A DNA stretch of 64,000 nt from Planococcus versutus (GTDB taxonomy: Bacteria > Bacillota > Bacilli > Bacillales_A > Planococcaceae), in the NCBI RefSeq assembly GCF_001186155.3, contig NZ_CP016540.2, forward strand, positions 2,830,001 through 2,894,000, read 5' to 3'. The translations under genes and the position numbers were made by a program. The notes under the pieces are model-generated. The model saw only the letters and a program-made list of their open reading frames with translations. It was not told where the DNA came from and did not search any database. This document shows positions 50,635 to 59,820 of the stretch, piece after piece (position 1 is the first letter of the stretch; each line of letters opens with the position of its first letter).

Positions 50635-51512
50635 TTCGCAGCGACCACCTTTAAAAAGATTTCTTCTAGCGAAGCCGCTTGTGATTCAACCCCTATAATG
50701 CCTTGTTGTTCAGAAGCCAGAATACGAAGAACTTGCTGCATGTTTGGATAGCTTTCATGAACAGGCAAAAAAACAAAACTTTCTTTCACTTCAGATTTCC
50801 ATGACTGCCTCTTAGCAAAGTCTAACGCTTGAGTCTGATTTTGAAACTGTATACGAATGTGGGGATCAGCATGCCGATTCTTGACTTCGCTTAGAGAGCC
50901 TTGCTCAATCAAACACCCATCTTTCATAAACAACAACTGGTCAGTCATTTCTTCTGCATCATTTAAAATATGAGTAGAGTACAGAACTGTTGTATCCTGC
51001 TGTAGTGATTTCAATAAATCCATGATTTCACGTCGCCCCGTCGGATCTAGAGCTGAAATCGGCTCATCCAACAAAAGAAGTTTCGGCTGATGGACAATAG
51101 CCTGCGCAAGGCCAAGGCGTTGTTTCATTCCCCCTGAAAAAGCGCCTGTCTTTTTATTCATTGCCGTCTCAAGTCCTACAAATTCCAAGGTGCGAGTTGC
51201 TTGCAATTTCGCTTTTCTCGTTTCAATCCCGCTTATTTTTGCGGCCATTTCCACAAACTCTAACGCTGTCAACCACGGAAAAAATTGAGGATACTGAGGA
51301 AGAAAACCGATGGTCAAATTTTCAGCTAGTGTAATTGTTCCACTTGAAGGAGACAGTAAATCAGCTAACATCGACAAGGTTGTCGTTTTCCCTGCTCCAT
51401 TCGGACCGATTAAAGCCGTAGCAGTGCCTTTTTCTAATGCAAAAGAAAGTTGCTTCACAACATCTTCTTGTCCGTAATGCTTTGTTAGTTTTTCCACTTC
51501 CACTATATTCAA
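50631..51512 (-). CDS. ABC transporter ATP-binding protein
   Basis: About 294 residues with Walker A GPNGAGKTTTLSM, signature FSGGMKQRLGLAQ, Walker B KLLLLDEPISALDP and switch His in YSTHIL. A 70-residue C-terminal extension follows, common in drug or lipid exporter ATPases. The TTG at 51512 has GGGAGGAG upstream; the frame stays open further but would run inside the preceding gene. It overlaps both neighbours and should be translated with them. Confidence 0.9.
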   Translation of the reverse strand: MNIVEVEKLTKHYGQEDVVKQLSFALEKGTATALIGPNGAGKTTTLSMLADLLSPSSGTITLAENLTIGFLPQYPQFFPWLTALEFVEMAAKISGIETRKAKLQATRTLEFVGLETAMNKKTGAFSGGMKQRLGLAQAIVHQPKLLLLDEPISALDPTGRREIMDLLKSLQQDTTVLYSTHILNDAEEMTDQLLFMKDGCLIEQGSLSEVKNRHADPHIRIQFQNQTQALDFAKRQSWKSEVKESFVFLPVHESYPNMQQVLRILASEQQGIIGVESQAASLEEIFLKVVAAK

Positions 51513-51703
51513 TAGTTTCTCCTCCCGATTACAAAGTAAAGAATCGGTCCTAAAATATTGACGATAACAATAAGGATTCCCCACATCCATTTCGGACCAT
51601 TCGGATTGGGGTTTTTTATCAAATCGATTAAGGCAAAAATCATTAAGGCAAATTGAATTACGACAATTGGCAGTAAAGCTAACAACAATGTTGTTTGATC
51701 CAC
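51509..51703 (-). CDS. PLDc_N-domain small membrane protein
   Basis: A 64-residue protein with two hydrophobic helices and the KWMWGILIVIVNILGPILYF-type signature (core GPILYFVIGRR) of the PLDc_N family, the membrane part of cardiolipin synthases found alone near ABC exporters. AGGAGATACCTAG precedes the ATG. Its stop codon overlaps the TTG start of the ATPase gene in ATTGA, so the three proteins are coupled. It may regulate the exporter. Confidence 0.82.
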   Translation of the reverse strand: MDQTTLLLALLPIVVIQFALMIFALIDLIKNPNPNGPKWMWGILIVIVNILGPILYFVIGRRNY

Positions 51704-51816
51704 TAGGTATCTCCTACTTTTCTCTTTTCTTTCTATTATATGAGTTCGCTCTTTAATCTCCTATAGTTACGGACAAAATTCATTCTCTTACAAGCTTATC
51801 TCAGTCAAAAGCTCAT

Positions 51817-52497
51817 CTACCATTTCAACTTTAAAAAAAGATCAGTCAACCGTTCTTTTTCAGCGACTCCGATGCTCCACTGGGCTATGTCTTCTCGCAC
51901 ACTGCCTTTTGTTCCAAAGCCTTTTACAAAACCGTTGAGCCGAGCAGCAAAAGTGGAATCTTTTAATAATGCGTTGTTAGGATAAAGTTCTGCCAGTTGC
52001 TCTAAAGCTTTTGGGTACCGTTTCAAATAATATTTTTGGTGGCGTTCTTCAGCTAACGTAAATTCACTAACAGGTGCAATTTCCGTTTCAATTGGCTCGC
52101 GGAGTTGCATTTCCATTTCTTTTTGAATGTTTTCAATCGTTTTGCGTTGCTGCTCTGTATGGTAATGGACTAAAGAAATATATTGTCTCCCTTTATAATT
52201 ATCGCGATTTGGATAATGATTTTGCCAGAATTCTCGAAGGATAGCTTCATAGCTGATGACTCGTGGATCAAAACTGATTTGAACTGTTTCCGTGTGATCG
52301 CCCATTTTTCTATAAGTAGGCGTTGGTGTTGTTCCGCCAGTAAACCCCACACAGGTTCGGACCACTCCTGACATGCTACCAAAGCGTGCTTCTGGTCCCC
52401 AAAAGCAGCCCATCCCAAAAGTAGCAAGTTCCAATCTCTGATCATTTTGACGAATATCTTCTTCAATTGACCTAATAACCATTTGTTGAAAATCCAT
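51817..52497 (-). CDS. msrA: Peptide-methionine (S)-S-oxide reductase
   Basis: A 226-residue MsrA. Catalytic Cys31 lies in FGMGCFWGPEARFG; GFTGGTTPTPTYRKMGDHTE and the FWQNHYPNRDNYKG region form the rest of the active site. The chain is about 50 residues longer than the shortest MsrA enzymes, with extra C-terminal sequence (LNGFVKGFGTKGS). It lacks a fused MsrB and a C-terminal resolving CxxC is not obvious. Repairs oxidised methionine. Confidence 0.93.
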   Translation of the reverse strand: MDFQQMVIRSIEEDIRQNDQRLELATFGMGCFWGPEARFGSMSGVVRTCVGFTGGTTPTPTYRKMGDHTETVQISFDPRVISYEAILREFWQNHYPNRDNYKGRQYISLVHYHTEQQRKTIENIQKEMEMQLREPIETEIAPVSEFTLAEERHQKYYLKRYPKALEQLAELYPNNALLKDSTFAARLNGFVKGFGTKGSVREDIAQWSIGVAEKERLTDLFLKLKW

Positions 52498-52653
52498 ACG
52501 AATCGCCCTCTCTTTTTCTGTATAAATTCCAGTCTACTTTCTATACAGCTTGCTAGTTTTTTATTAAACTCAATGTAACAAGACTGTTCAGAAAATGCAT
52601 GACTCAGCTATCGCTTTGTTTACTAAAAACACAATACAAGAAAGCGGGTGAAC

Positions 52654-53241
52654 ATGATGAGCGAACGAAGAAAAGAAATCATCACCTATTTCAGACAAAT
52701 GGATCGCAGCTTTTTTATGGATACCAACAAAGATCTTGCTACATTTGATCATGCCTTGCCTATTGGATTTGAACAAACAATCTCACAACCATCGCTCGTT
52801 CTCGAAATGACACTGGCACTCGACCTCGAACCCAGCCAGAAAGTATTGGAGCTTGGAACTGGATCAGGTTTTCAAACCGCGCTACTTGCTAATTTTTCTA
52901 AAACTGTATACACAATCGAAAGAATTGAGGAGTTGCATCATCGTTCAAAAGACCGGTTAGCCCAATTAGGTCTTGATAACATTCATTTTAAATTAGGAGA
53001 TGGCAGCGCGGGCTGGAAAGAGCGTGCTCCCTTTGATCGGATAATGGTTACCGCTGCAGCTACTGAAGTTCCGAAAGAACTAATTGAACAACTAAATCAT
53101 GGAGGGAAAATGGTGATTCCAGTAGGAAGTTCTGCCAGCCAAGAACTTAGACTGATTGAAAAAGATGCTAAAGGCAAAATTCACAGCACGCTTTTAAACC
53201 ACGTACTATTTGTTACACTAAAAGGGAAATATGAAATGTAA
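52654..53241 (+). CDS. Protein-L-isoaspartate O-methyltransferase-like protein
   Basis: About 195 residues. The PCMT signature LPIGFEQTISQPSLVLEM, SAM motif VLELGTGSGFQTALLA, the acidic VYTIERIEEL and APFDRIMVTAAATEVP are all present. It would methylate isoaspartyl sites in aged proteins, or act in a related way. In-frame starts at GTG 52648, ATG 52654 and ATG 52657 are all possible; the weak GCGGGTG site does not decide. It diverges from msrA, so two protein-repair genes share a promoter region. Confidence 0.9.
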   Translation: MMSERRKEIITYFRQMDRSFFMDTNKDLATFDHALPIGFEQTISQPSLVLEMTLALDLEPSQKVLELGTGSGFQTALLANFSKTVYTIERIEELHHRSKDRLAQLGLDNIHFKLGDGSAGWKERAPFDRIMVTAAATEVPKELIEQLNHGGKMVIPVGSSASQELRLIEKDAKGKIHSTLLNHVLFVTLKGKYEM

Positions 53242-53307
53242 TCCCCTATTAACCCAACAAGTCTATGTATTTCTACTTATTACTTTCTTTTATTCAATTC
53301 AATCGTT

Positions 53308-53337
53308 TTGTACGCAACAACGCAATTGCCGTATAAT
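53308..53337 (+). promoter_or_regulatory. SigmaA-like promoter of the MpsC-like gene
   Basis: TTGTAC (53308-53313), 18-bp spacer, TATAAT (53332-53337), 104 bp before the start codon. Confidence 0.6.
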
Positions 53338-53441
53338 AAAGCACACTAGGCAGACTACTCTTTTTCCATCTATTTTTAATTAGATGTACTAAAGAGAGGT
53401 TGGCGTTTATATTGCCCAAGCCAAGAAAAGGAGACTACATC

Positions 53442-54137
53442 ATGCCTAACGAAAAAACAATTCATACTGAAGTTGGCAGCTACATTTCTACTTTATTGCG
53501 CAATCATTTTGGAAAAGGTCCTACTTCAGTATTCGTAACTGTCAAGCCTCCTTTTATCACGATCCACCTGCGTGGATTTTTATCTCCTCCTGAAAAAATT
53601 TTACTGAAACAACAAGAACATCGCAGAGTATTAGAAACGCGTGATCTGTTGATGAATCAATTGGTTGTAGATATAAAATTAGATTTATGGGAAATTAGCA
53701 AAGTGGATATTGAAGATGTCTACGCTGATTGGAATTTAGATGATCAGACGGGAATGATTCTAGCTGTCATGACCGATAAATCTCCAGCTGACGACTTTGA
53801 GTGGGATTCAGTTATTCAAGTAGAAAGTGTTCTCGAGGAAGTGGAGGAAGCTAGTCGGAAAGCACAAAAAACTCCTGAAAAAACGGATTTGTATTGGCTC
53901 AACAACCGCACATTGTTGATCGAGCGTACCGGAATTTTTGTCGAAATTGAAAAAGAACTCATTCGTGGAGGGTTTATTGAAGAATTGAAATTAGTCAAAC
54001 GTCCTTTAGAGCGCAGATTATTGTTGCAGACTCGGATTGAAGCTATTTTGAAGCAACCTATTTCAGCAGTATTTCTTGACTGGAACTTTATTACGGATAA
54101 AGGCTACACTTTGTTATTACTAGAACCTGCCAAATAA
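53442..54137 (+). CDS. MpsC/DUF2294-family protein with two domains
   Basis: About 231 residues. The first half (to about 115) begins EVGSYISTLLRNHFGKGP and has the conserved TVKPPFITIHLRGFLSPPE; the second half (about 140-231) repeats the pattern with LFWLNNRTLL-type sequence and ends AVFLDWNFITDKGYTLLLLE. This is the DUF2294 fold, named MpsC where it accompanies the MpsAB bicarbonate/membrane-potential system. No mpsAB genes are nearby. AAAAGGAG precedes ATG 53442, which I prefer to an earlier frame start. Confidence 0.83.
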   Translation: MPNEKTIHTEVGSYISTLLRNHFGKGPTSVFVTVKPPFITIHLRGFLSPPEKILLKQQEHRRVLETRDLLMNQLVVDIKLDLWEISKVDIEDVYADWNLDDQTGMILAVMTDKSPADDFEWDSVIQVESVLEEVEEASRKAQKTPEKTDLYWLNNRTLLIERTGIFVEIEKELIRGGFIEELKLVKRPLERRLLLQTRIEAILKQPISAVFLDWNFITDKGYTLLLLEPAK

Positions 54138-54152
54138 TAAATTCCAGCTTAT

Positions 54153-54199
54153 AAAACCATAGACAAACCCAGGCACTCTAGGTTTGTCTATGGTTTTTT
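54153..54199 (+). terminator. Terminator of the MpsC-like gene
   Basis: AAAACCATAGACAAACC pairs with GGTTTGTCTATGGTTTT around CAGGCACTCTA, then more T. Confidence 0.92.
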
Positions 54200-54227
54200 G
54201 CCTAGCTTATTTATAAATGTAACCTCT

Positions 54228-54422
54228 TTAGCTACTAATGCTCTGAGCTTGCCGGCAATATTTACACATTTCGTAAAAATTTTTTATCTCTAGCTGTTGA
54301 ACATACTCAACTTGGTCAGTAAATTCCCTTTTTTCTACAGGTGTCTCCACAAAACCACACCGATCTCCGGCAAACTGGCGTTGATGAATCTTCTTTTTCT
54401 TATGATCTACAAAGTAATACAT
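54228..54422 (-). CDS. Small CxxC protein of unknown family
   Basis: A 64-residue protein starting MYYFVDHKKKKIHQRQF and ending with a FYEMCKYCRQAQ segment; a third Cys is in GDRCGFVE. AAAGGAAGTGG precedes the ATG at 54422. The charge and Cys pattern suggest a folded, possibly metal-binding or RNA-binding protein. I do not recognise it. A strong hairpin stands 29 bases upstream of the start codon. Confidence 0.6.
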   Translation of the reverse strand: MYYFVDHKKKKIHQRQFAGDRCGFVETPVEKREFTDQVEYVQQLEIKNFYEMCKYCRQAQSISS

Positions 54423-54450
54423 AACGACCACTTCCTTTCTTGTTCAGAAA

Positions 54451-54502
54451 CTAGAAAAGCCGAAAAGAACTGCCTCTGTTTCAAGGCATTCTTTTCGGCT
54501 TT
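54451..54502. terminator. Strong hairpin upstream of the small CxxC gene
   Basis: AAAAGCCGAAAAGAA and TTCTTTTCGGCTTTT form a 15-bp outer stem, with GCCT/AGGC pairing inside. Flanking T runs make it terminator-like on both strands. It could end transcription from the MalY-like gene 195 bp upstream on the minus strand or act as an attenuator for the small gene. Confidence 0.75.
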
Positions 54503-54696
54503 TACTTCAGCTCTATTGTCTGAAATATTTAACCAAGATATAAAAGTAGCAACAACATGAAAAAAGCATGATTGCTAGTTAAAAGTTAATCCTAAATTAA
54601 AACGCTTTTATTTTCCAAGTACTTTTATGATACTAAATATCGCGCTAAAAATAAAGAAATCAGCACTCATCCATAACTTACTACAGGTTTACTGCA

Positions 54697-55896
54697 CTAT
54701 CTTTTTTTGGATATATCTTCAAATGCTTTTGCTATTCTTTCCAAAGCTTCCTCTATCAGTGGGCGCGGAGAAGGTGTACAAATCCGTTGATAAAACTCTC
54801 CTTCTTCACCAAACATACTGCCGTCTTCAAGTAGAACATTGGCTTTATTGTATATGCGATCATGAATTTCTTCAGCTGTTATGCCGTAACCACTAAAATC
54901 TAACCACATAATATAAGTTCCTTCAGGAATAGCCACTTTCACTTCAGGCATGCGCTCAGCCAAAAACTCTTTGATATACGTCATTGTGCCATCGACATAG
55001 TCAGTCAGCTGATCCAACCAATCTTCACCTTCATTATAAACCGCAATCAAAGCCGCAATCGCAAAAGGAGATGCTAGTTGCATACCCATTTCCGTAGCGA
55101 ACTGAGTCCGAAGCTCTTCATCGGAGATAATAACATTGGTGCAATGCAACCCCGCCACGTTAAAGGTTTTGTTAATTGCTGTGCACGTAATAACGTGTTC
55201 AGTATGATCAGCTGCTTTTACCATAGGAGTAAACTGATTTCCGCGACGCAGTAGATCTCCATGGATTTCATCGGCTACGATTAAGACATTATTGTTATGA
55301 CAAATCGCCGCCATCTTTTTCAGCTCTTCTTTACTGAAAACTCGACCTGTTGGATTATGTGGGTTGCATAAAATGAACATTGTCGTATGGTCATCCTTTG
55401 CTTTCGCTTCAAAATCCTCAAAGTCAATTGAATAATAACCTTCTTCATCTACGTGTAGCGCATTGTTCACGACTTTCCGGCCATTCCCTTCAATCACAGA
55501 AGTAAACGGCGGATAAACAGGACGTTGAATGATAATGCCGTCTTCTCGTTCAGTAAATGCTTTTACCGCAATATTCAGCGCATGAACTGTTCCTGGGCTG
55601 TAAACGATATGTTCTTTTTCCACTTTCCAGTCATGCCGTTTTTGTAACCACGATTGAATAGCACCGAAATACTCATCCGGAAAAACAGAATAGCCATAAA
55701 TTCGGTGGTCCACTGTTTTGTGCAAAGCATCGACTAGCGGCTGTGGAACGGGTAAATCCATATCGGCGGTAAACAAAGGAATGGTATGTTCATCGTATCT
55801 TTCTGTTAATCCAAATTGCTTAATTACCTCTTCTCCGTCCCACTTTAAAGAATAAGTGCCTCTTCTATTAATGATTTCATCAAAATTATATTTCAT
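54697..55896 (-). CDS. MalY/PatB family PLP-dependent C-S lyase/aminotransferase
   Basis: A 399-residue fold-type I PLP enzyme. The Lys that binds PLP is in TAINKTFNVAGLHC, the Asp/His of the cofactor site in IVADEIHGDLL, and the N-terminal RRGTYSLKWDGEE and DMDLPVPQPLVDAL are MalY/PatB-typical. PatB-like enzymes cleave cystathionine or cysteine conjugates to give pyruvate, ammonia and a thiol. Monocistronic in appearance. Confidence 0.9.
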   Translation of the reverse strand: MKYNFDEIINRRGTYSLKWDGEEVIKQFGLTERYDEHTIPLFTADMDLPVPQPLVDALHKTVDHRIYGYSVFPDEYFGAIQSWLQKRHDWKVEKEHIVYSPGTVHALNIAVKAFTEREDGIIIQRPVYPPFTSVIEGNGRKVVNNALHVDEEGYYSIDFEDFEAKAKDDHTTMFILCNPHNPTGRVFSKEELKKMAAICHNNNVLIVADEIHGDLLRRGNQFTPMVKAADHTEHVITCTAINKTFNVAGLHCTNVIISDEELRTQFATEMGMQLASPFAIAALIAVYNEGEDWLDQLTDYVDGTMTYIKEFLAERMPEVKVAIPEGTYIMWLDFSGYGITAEEIHDRIYNKANVLLEDGSMFGEEGEFYQRICTPSPRPLIEEALERIAKAFEDISKKR

Positions 55897-56022
55897 ATGA
55901 AACTTCCTTTCCTGCTAATAACTGGTTTCTTCCTTAGTACTCATTATTAGATAAAGCGCTAATTCATTGCAACCAATCGAACTTTCCGATTACGATACGA
56001 GTTGAATTAACGAAACAGGTTT

Positions 56023-58131
56023 TTAAAACTCCATTTTCAACTTGCCTTCTTCTAACACCAACTTAGCATTAAATTTCTTACCGTTTTTTGAAACAAAACC
56101 TTTAATAACCGGTGTCTTGCCTCTCGTGCACAAGTATTCAATTTGTTTAGCAGTTAATCGCTTTTTCAAGAACGTCGAGGGAAACGATTGCTTGCAACCA
56201 GTAGCGTATTCAGTGCAATTGTAAGAACCTCTCCGCGATACAATCATGCCAGTCTTGCATCTTGGACAAAGAGCAATTTCATCTTTGGCATCGGGTGTCG
56301 CTAACTGTTCAGGTAATCCATTTTTCAACATTTGTCCCGGTACTTCGTCCAGCAACTTTTGAATAAACTTGCCGATGGTTGCGAGGAACACTTCCGCTGA
56401 GCCTTCACCTTTACCGATTTTCTTCAGATAAGTTTCCCATTTGGCGGTCATTGATGGACTCGACAATAAATTCCCTTCAATGGCTTGACAAAGAATACGA
56501 CCTTTTCCAGTAATCGAAACAATATTTTTGGTGACTGAAATGTATTCATGACGTTTGATTGTTTCAATGATCCCACTTCTCGTCGCTTCTGTCCCAAGCC
56601 CTTCAATTTCCTTTAAAATTTCAGTATCCCCTACATCTTCTACAAACTTCCCGCACGTTTTCATCATGGCAATCAGCTGTCCTTCGGTATACGGTTTTGG
56701 TGGCGTTGTCATGCTTTCTTTTATATCGACTTTGCTTTTAACTCGCTCCTGCTCACGTAGTTCTGGAAGAGACGGTTCTTCTTTCGTTTCTTTGGCGGAA
56801 GGAAATAGCTCTTTCCACCCTTTTTCAAGCTCTGTTTTTCCGGTAGTGAAAAACGCCAGTCCTTTAACATCTGTTGTCACCTTGGTTTCGGCATAGCGGT
56901 AATCTTTGTGAAACATTGCCAATGTCGTCCGCAATACTTCCTCATATAAGTTGCGCTGATCTGTTGCCAGTCCTGCTAATTTTCTAGCAGTCGGGATGGT
57001 TTTTGTTGGAATGATGGCGTAATGCTCTTGAACTTTGGAACTGTCTACAAATCGTTTTTTCGGCACTTTGGAAGCAATTGAGAATGGTGCTTCAATCAAT
57101 TGCTGGTATTTTTCGACTTGTCCTGCCAAATAACTAAATTCGCCCGGTGTAATATGCTGGGTATCGGTTCTTGGATAGCTGACAAGCTTTTTTTCGTACA
57201 GTCCCTGCATAACAGACAAAACTTTAGCAGGACTGTATTTCCACTTCCGATTGGCCGCTGCTTGTAGCGTGGATAAGGAATGAAGCTGTGGCGGCGGTGT
57301 GCGTTTTTCTGTCGTCTTTACCTGCGTCACGACGCCTTCTTCTTTTGCAGTAACAGCATGTTTTGCTAATAGTTCTTCTGCTTCTTTTCGCTCCTTTGCC
57401 CTTAGTTTCACTTTTCCTTTGTAACGTCCTTTTTCCGCATCAAATAGACCTTCGATTTCATAAAAAGGCTCTGGGACAAATGCTTCTATTTCTTTTTCAC
57501 GCTGATAAATCAGAAAAACAGTAGGCGTCTGAACACGTCCAATCGCAAAAACTTCGCGTATGCCTTTTTCTTGAAGCAATAAAGAGTACAAACGAGAGCC
57601 GTTCATGCCGACCAACCAATCGCTAATTTGACGCGCTTTCGCTTCTTGATACAGCAACAGGTCTTGCCGATTATCGCGCAGTTCTTGAAAACCTTTTCTA
57701 ACTTCATCAGCTTCGAGTGAATTAATCCACAATCGTTGAATCTTTTTACCTTTAGCTCCCGTATGATAGTAGATACTATAAAATATATTGGATCCTTCCC
57801 GGTCAACGTCACAAGCATTGATGACCGTATCGGTTTGAAAAATCAATTTTTTTATAATGCCGAATTGCTGCGTCTTGCCTCTCGCTACTTGAAACTGGTA
57901 GGTGTCTGGCAAAATCGGCAGTGCAGCCAGTGACCATTTTCCCCATTTCGGATCATACGCCTTTGGTTCTTTTAATTCGACGAGGTGTCCGATGCCCCAC
58001 GTGATATAGGCACCTTCTGGGAAAATCGTATCCGGTGTAACTTCAATAAAGCCGTCACGTTTCGTAGTTTTGAACGCTTCCGCGTAAGCCTTGGCTTGAC
58101 TTGGTTTTTCAGCGACTATTACTGGTTTCAT
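56023..58131 (-). CDS. topB: DNA topoisomerase III (type IA)
   Basis: A 702-residue type IA topoisomerase. The TOPRIM domain starts VIVAEKPSQAKAYAEAF and has ACDVDREGSNIFYS (Asp108, Asp110, Glu112). The catalytic Tyr is residue 319 in VSYPRTDTQHI. A Cys4 zinc element near the C-terminus (CPRCKTGM and NCTEYATGC) is followed by a basic tail. The length and single zinc unit match Bacillus TopB. It should decatenate and relax underwound DNA. Confidence 0.95.
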   Translation of the reverse strand: MKPVIVAEKPSQAKAYAEAFKTTKRDGFIEVTPDTIFPEGAYITWGIGHLVELKEPKAYDPKWGKWSLAALPILPDTYQFQVARGKTQQFGIIKKLIFQTDTVINACDVDREGSNIFYSIYYHTGAKGKKIQRLWINSLEADEVRKGFQELRDNRQDLLLYQEAKARQISDWLVGMNGSRLYSLLLQEKGIREVFAIGRVQTPTVFLIYQREKEIEAFVPEPFYEIEGLFDAEKGRYKGKVKLRAKERKEAEELLAKHAVTAKEEGVVTQVKTTEKRTPPPQLHSLSTLQAAANRKWKYSPAKVLSVMQGLYEKKLVSYPRTDTQHITPGEFSYLAGQVEKYQQLIEAPFSIASKVPKKRFVDSSKVQEHYAIIPTKTIPTARKLAGLATDQRNLYEEVLRTTLAMFHKDYRYAETKVTTDVKGLAFFTTGKTELEKGWKELFPSAKETKEEPSLPELREQERVKSKVDIKESMTTPPKPYTEGQLIAMMKTCGKFVEDVGDTEILKEIEGLGTEATRSGIIETIKRHEYISVTKNIVSITGKGRILCQAIEGNLLSSPSMTAKWETYLKKIGKGEGSAEVFLATIGKFIQKLLDEVPGQMLKNGLPEQLATPDAKDEIALCPRCKTGMIVSRRGSYNCTEYATGCKQSFPSTFLKKRLTAKQIEYLCTRGKTPVIKGFVSKNGKKFNAKLVLEEGKLKMEF

Positions 58132-58267
58132 GCGTTTCTTCCTCTCCGTTCATTCTTAATCTTATTGTACTCTTTTAGCCAAAGATTCAAAGCAAAAAGA
58201 CAATTTCCTATATATTGGGGTATAGTAGGTTCTAAGCGAAAACACATAGACAAAGGAGTCGTTCACG

Positions 58268-58944
58268 ATGAATAATAAAACTGCTTTACTAGCAGGAGCC
58301 AGCGGACTGGTCGGCAATGAATTGCTCCATATCCTTTTAAACAGCTCACACTACAGCCAGGTAAGAATTTTGGTGCGCCATCCACTCGAACTAACACATG
58401 AAAAACTTGAACAGACCATTACCGATTTCGACAAACTGGATGACTATGCCGACTATTTTACTGTCGACGATGTTTATTGTTGTCTCGGTACGACAATCAA
58501 AAAAGCCGGATCACAAGAAGCCTTCAAAAAAGTCGATTATGACTATCCCTCAAAATGGCTGAATTGGCAGAGTCTCATCAAGTAAAAAATTTTTTAGTTA
58601 TTACCGCATTAGGAGCCGACTCCAACTCAAAAGTTTTTTACAGTCGCACTAAAGGACAACTACAGCTGAATTTGAAGAAAACAGGCTTGACTGCCTTACA
58701 TATATTCCAACCTTCTCTGTTGCTTGGAGAACGTCAAGAATTTCGTTTAGGTGAAAAAGCCGCTACTTTTCTAAGCCCTGTTATTAGCAAAGTACTAAAG
58801 GGTAAAATGAAAAAATACAAACCTGTTGAAGCAAAAGACGTAGCAGTCACTATGTATGAAGTAGCTCAAATTGAGAGGACTGGCAACTACACCTACCCAT
58901 CCGATCGAATCGAAATCATAAGTGCACAAAGCACTGAAAAATAG
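58268..58944 (+). pseudogene. NAD(P)-binding oxidoreductase with a frameshift
   Basis: The gene encodes an NAD(P)-binding, HTATIP2/YbjT-like atypical SDR. The first frame begins TALLAGASGLVGNELLHILL and runs through VDDVYCCLGTTIKKAGS to VDYDYP. It then stops at TAA 58583-58585. The second frame starts at ATG 58555 with AELAESHQVKNFLVITALGA and continues through FYSRTKGQLQ to 58944. A single missing base, most simply one A of the AAAA run near 58548-58553, splits one normal protein of about 225 residues into two overlapping frames. It may be a true mutation, a sequencing error or, less likely, transcriptional slippage. Confidence 0.8.
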
Positions 58945-58948
58945 AAAT

Positions 58949-58982
58949 AGCGGACGCCTTTTCAACAGGCGTCCGCTTTTTT
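58949..58982. terminator. Bidirectional terminator
   Basis: AGCGGACGCCT and AGGCGTCCGCT arms around a TTTCAAC-type loop, with A and T runs. It serves the frameshifted plus-strand gene and the minus-strand TauE/SafE gene. Confidence 0.92.
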
Positions 58983-58985
58983 GTA

Positions 58986-59762
58986 TTACAGAATATCTGA
59001 CCAAATTTTAATGGCTGTACCTAAAATCAATAAAGCCAAAATCCATTGGAGATACTTCGTATTCATCTTTTGTCCGAGCTTAGCTCCAAGCGGTGCTGCG
59101 AGTATACTTGCCACAATCATCACAGCTGCCGGACCATATAGAATCTGATCTGTGACAATTTTACCGATCGTCGCACCAATCGACGACAAAAACGTAATGG
59201 CAAGCGATGTTGCAATGGTCATCCGTGTTGGAATTTTCAATACAATTAACATAATGGGCACTAAAATAAAAGCTCCTGCTGCCCCAACAATACCGGCAGC
59301 AATTCCCACAGCAAAAGCTAATCCTGCAGCTAGCCATTTGTTAAATGTCACTTGATCAAGCGGAATGTCATCGACGCCTTTTTTGGGCATAAACATCATT
59401 ACGACAGCAATCGTTGCGAGTATAGCATAGACAATATTAATCGCTTGCTCTGATAGTAGAGTAGAGCCAAAGCCACCGATAAAACTACCGACGAGAATGG
59501 CACCACCCATATAAGCAATTAAGGTTTTATTCAAATAACCGCTTCCACGATACGCCCATACCCCAGCGATCGTCGCAAAGAATACCTGTATAGCGCTGAT
59601 GCCCGATACTTCGTGAGCACTAAAAGCCGTATATCCTAACATTACTGGTATATAGAGTAACATGGGATACTTGATAATTGAGCCGCCGATTCCTACCATT
59701 CCAGAAATAAAAGAACCAACAAAGCCGATGATAAATATAATAACGATAAAATCTATGCTCAT
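58986..59762 (-). CDS. TauE/SafE family sulfite/sulfur-anion exporter
   Basis: A 258-residue membrane protein with eight hydrophobic helices in two repeats. [23 protein letters not shown] and [20 protein letters not shown], shortened to the cores [10 protein letters not shown] and [10 protein letters not shown], are the repeated family motifs. It probably exports sulfite or thiosulfate made by the upstream persulfide genes. A terminator-like hairpin separates it from tusA, so it may depend on readthrough. Confidence 0.9.
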   Translation of the reverse strand: MSIDFIVIIFIIGFVGSFISGMVGIGGSIIKYPMLLYIPVMLGYTAFSAHEVSGISAIQVFFATIAGVWAYRGSGYLNKTLIAYMGGAILVGSFIGGFGSTLLSEQAINIVYAILATIAVVMMFMPKKGVDDIPLDQVTFNKWLAAGLAFAVGIAAGIVGAAGAFILVPIMLIVLKIPTRMTIATSLAITFLSSIGATIGKIVTDQILYGPAAVMIVASILAAPLGAKLGQKMNTKYLQWILALLILGTAIKIWSDIL

Positions 59763-59783
59763 TTAAATCACCTTTCTAATAGG

Positions 59784-59810
59784 AAAAAGGGCATCGTAAC
59801 GATACCCTTT
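59784..59810 (-). terminator. Hairpin between tusA and tauE
   Basis: AAAGGG and CCCTTT outer arms with ATCG/CGAT inside; five T follow on the minus strand. It could end most transcripts after tusA. Confidence 0.65.
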
Positions 59811-59820
59811 GATCCAGCTC

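Noticed and set aside
52170..52466. Minus-strand frame of 98 codons within msrA
   Set aside because: A different reading frame of the same strand inside a clear MsrA gene; composition is not protein-like.
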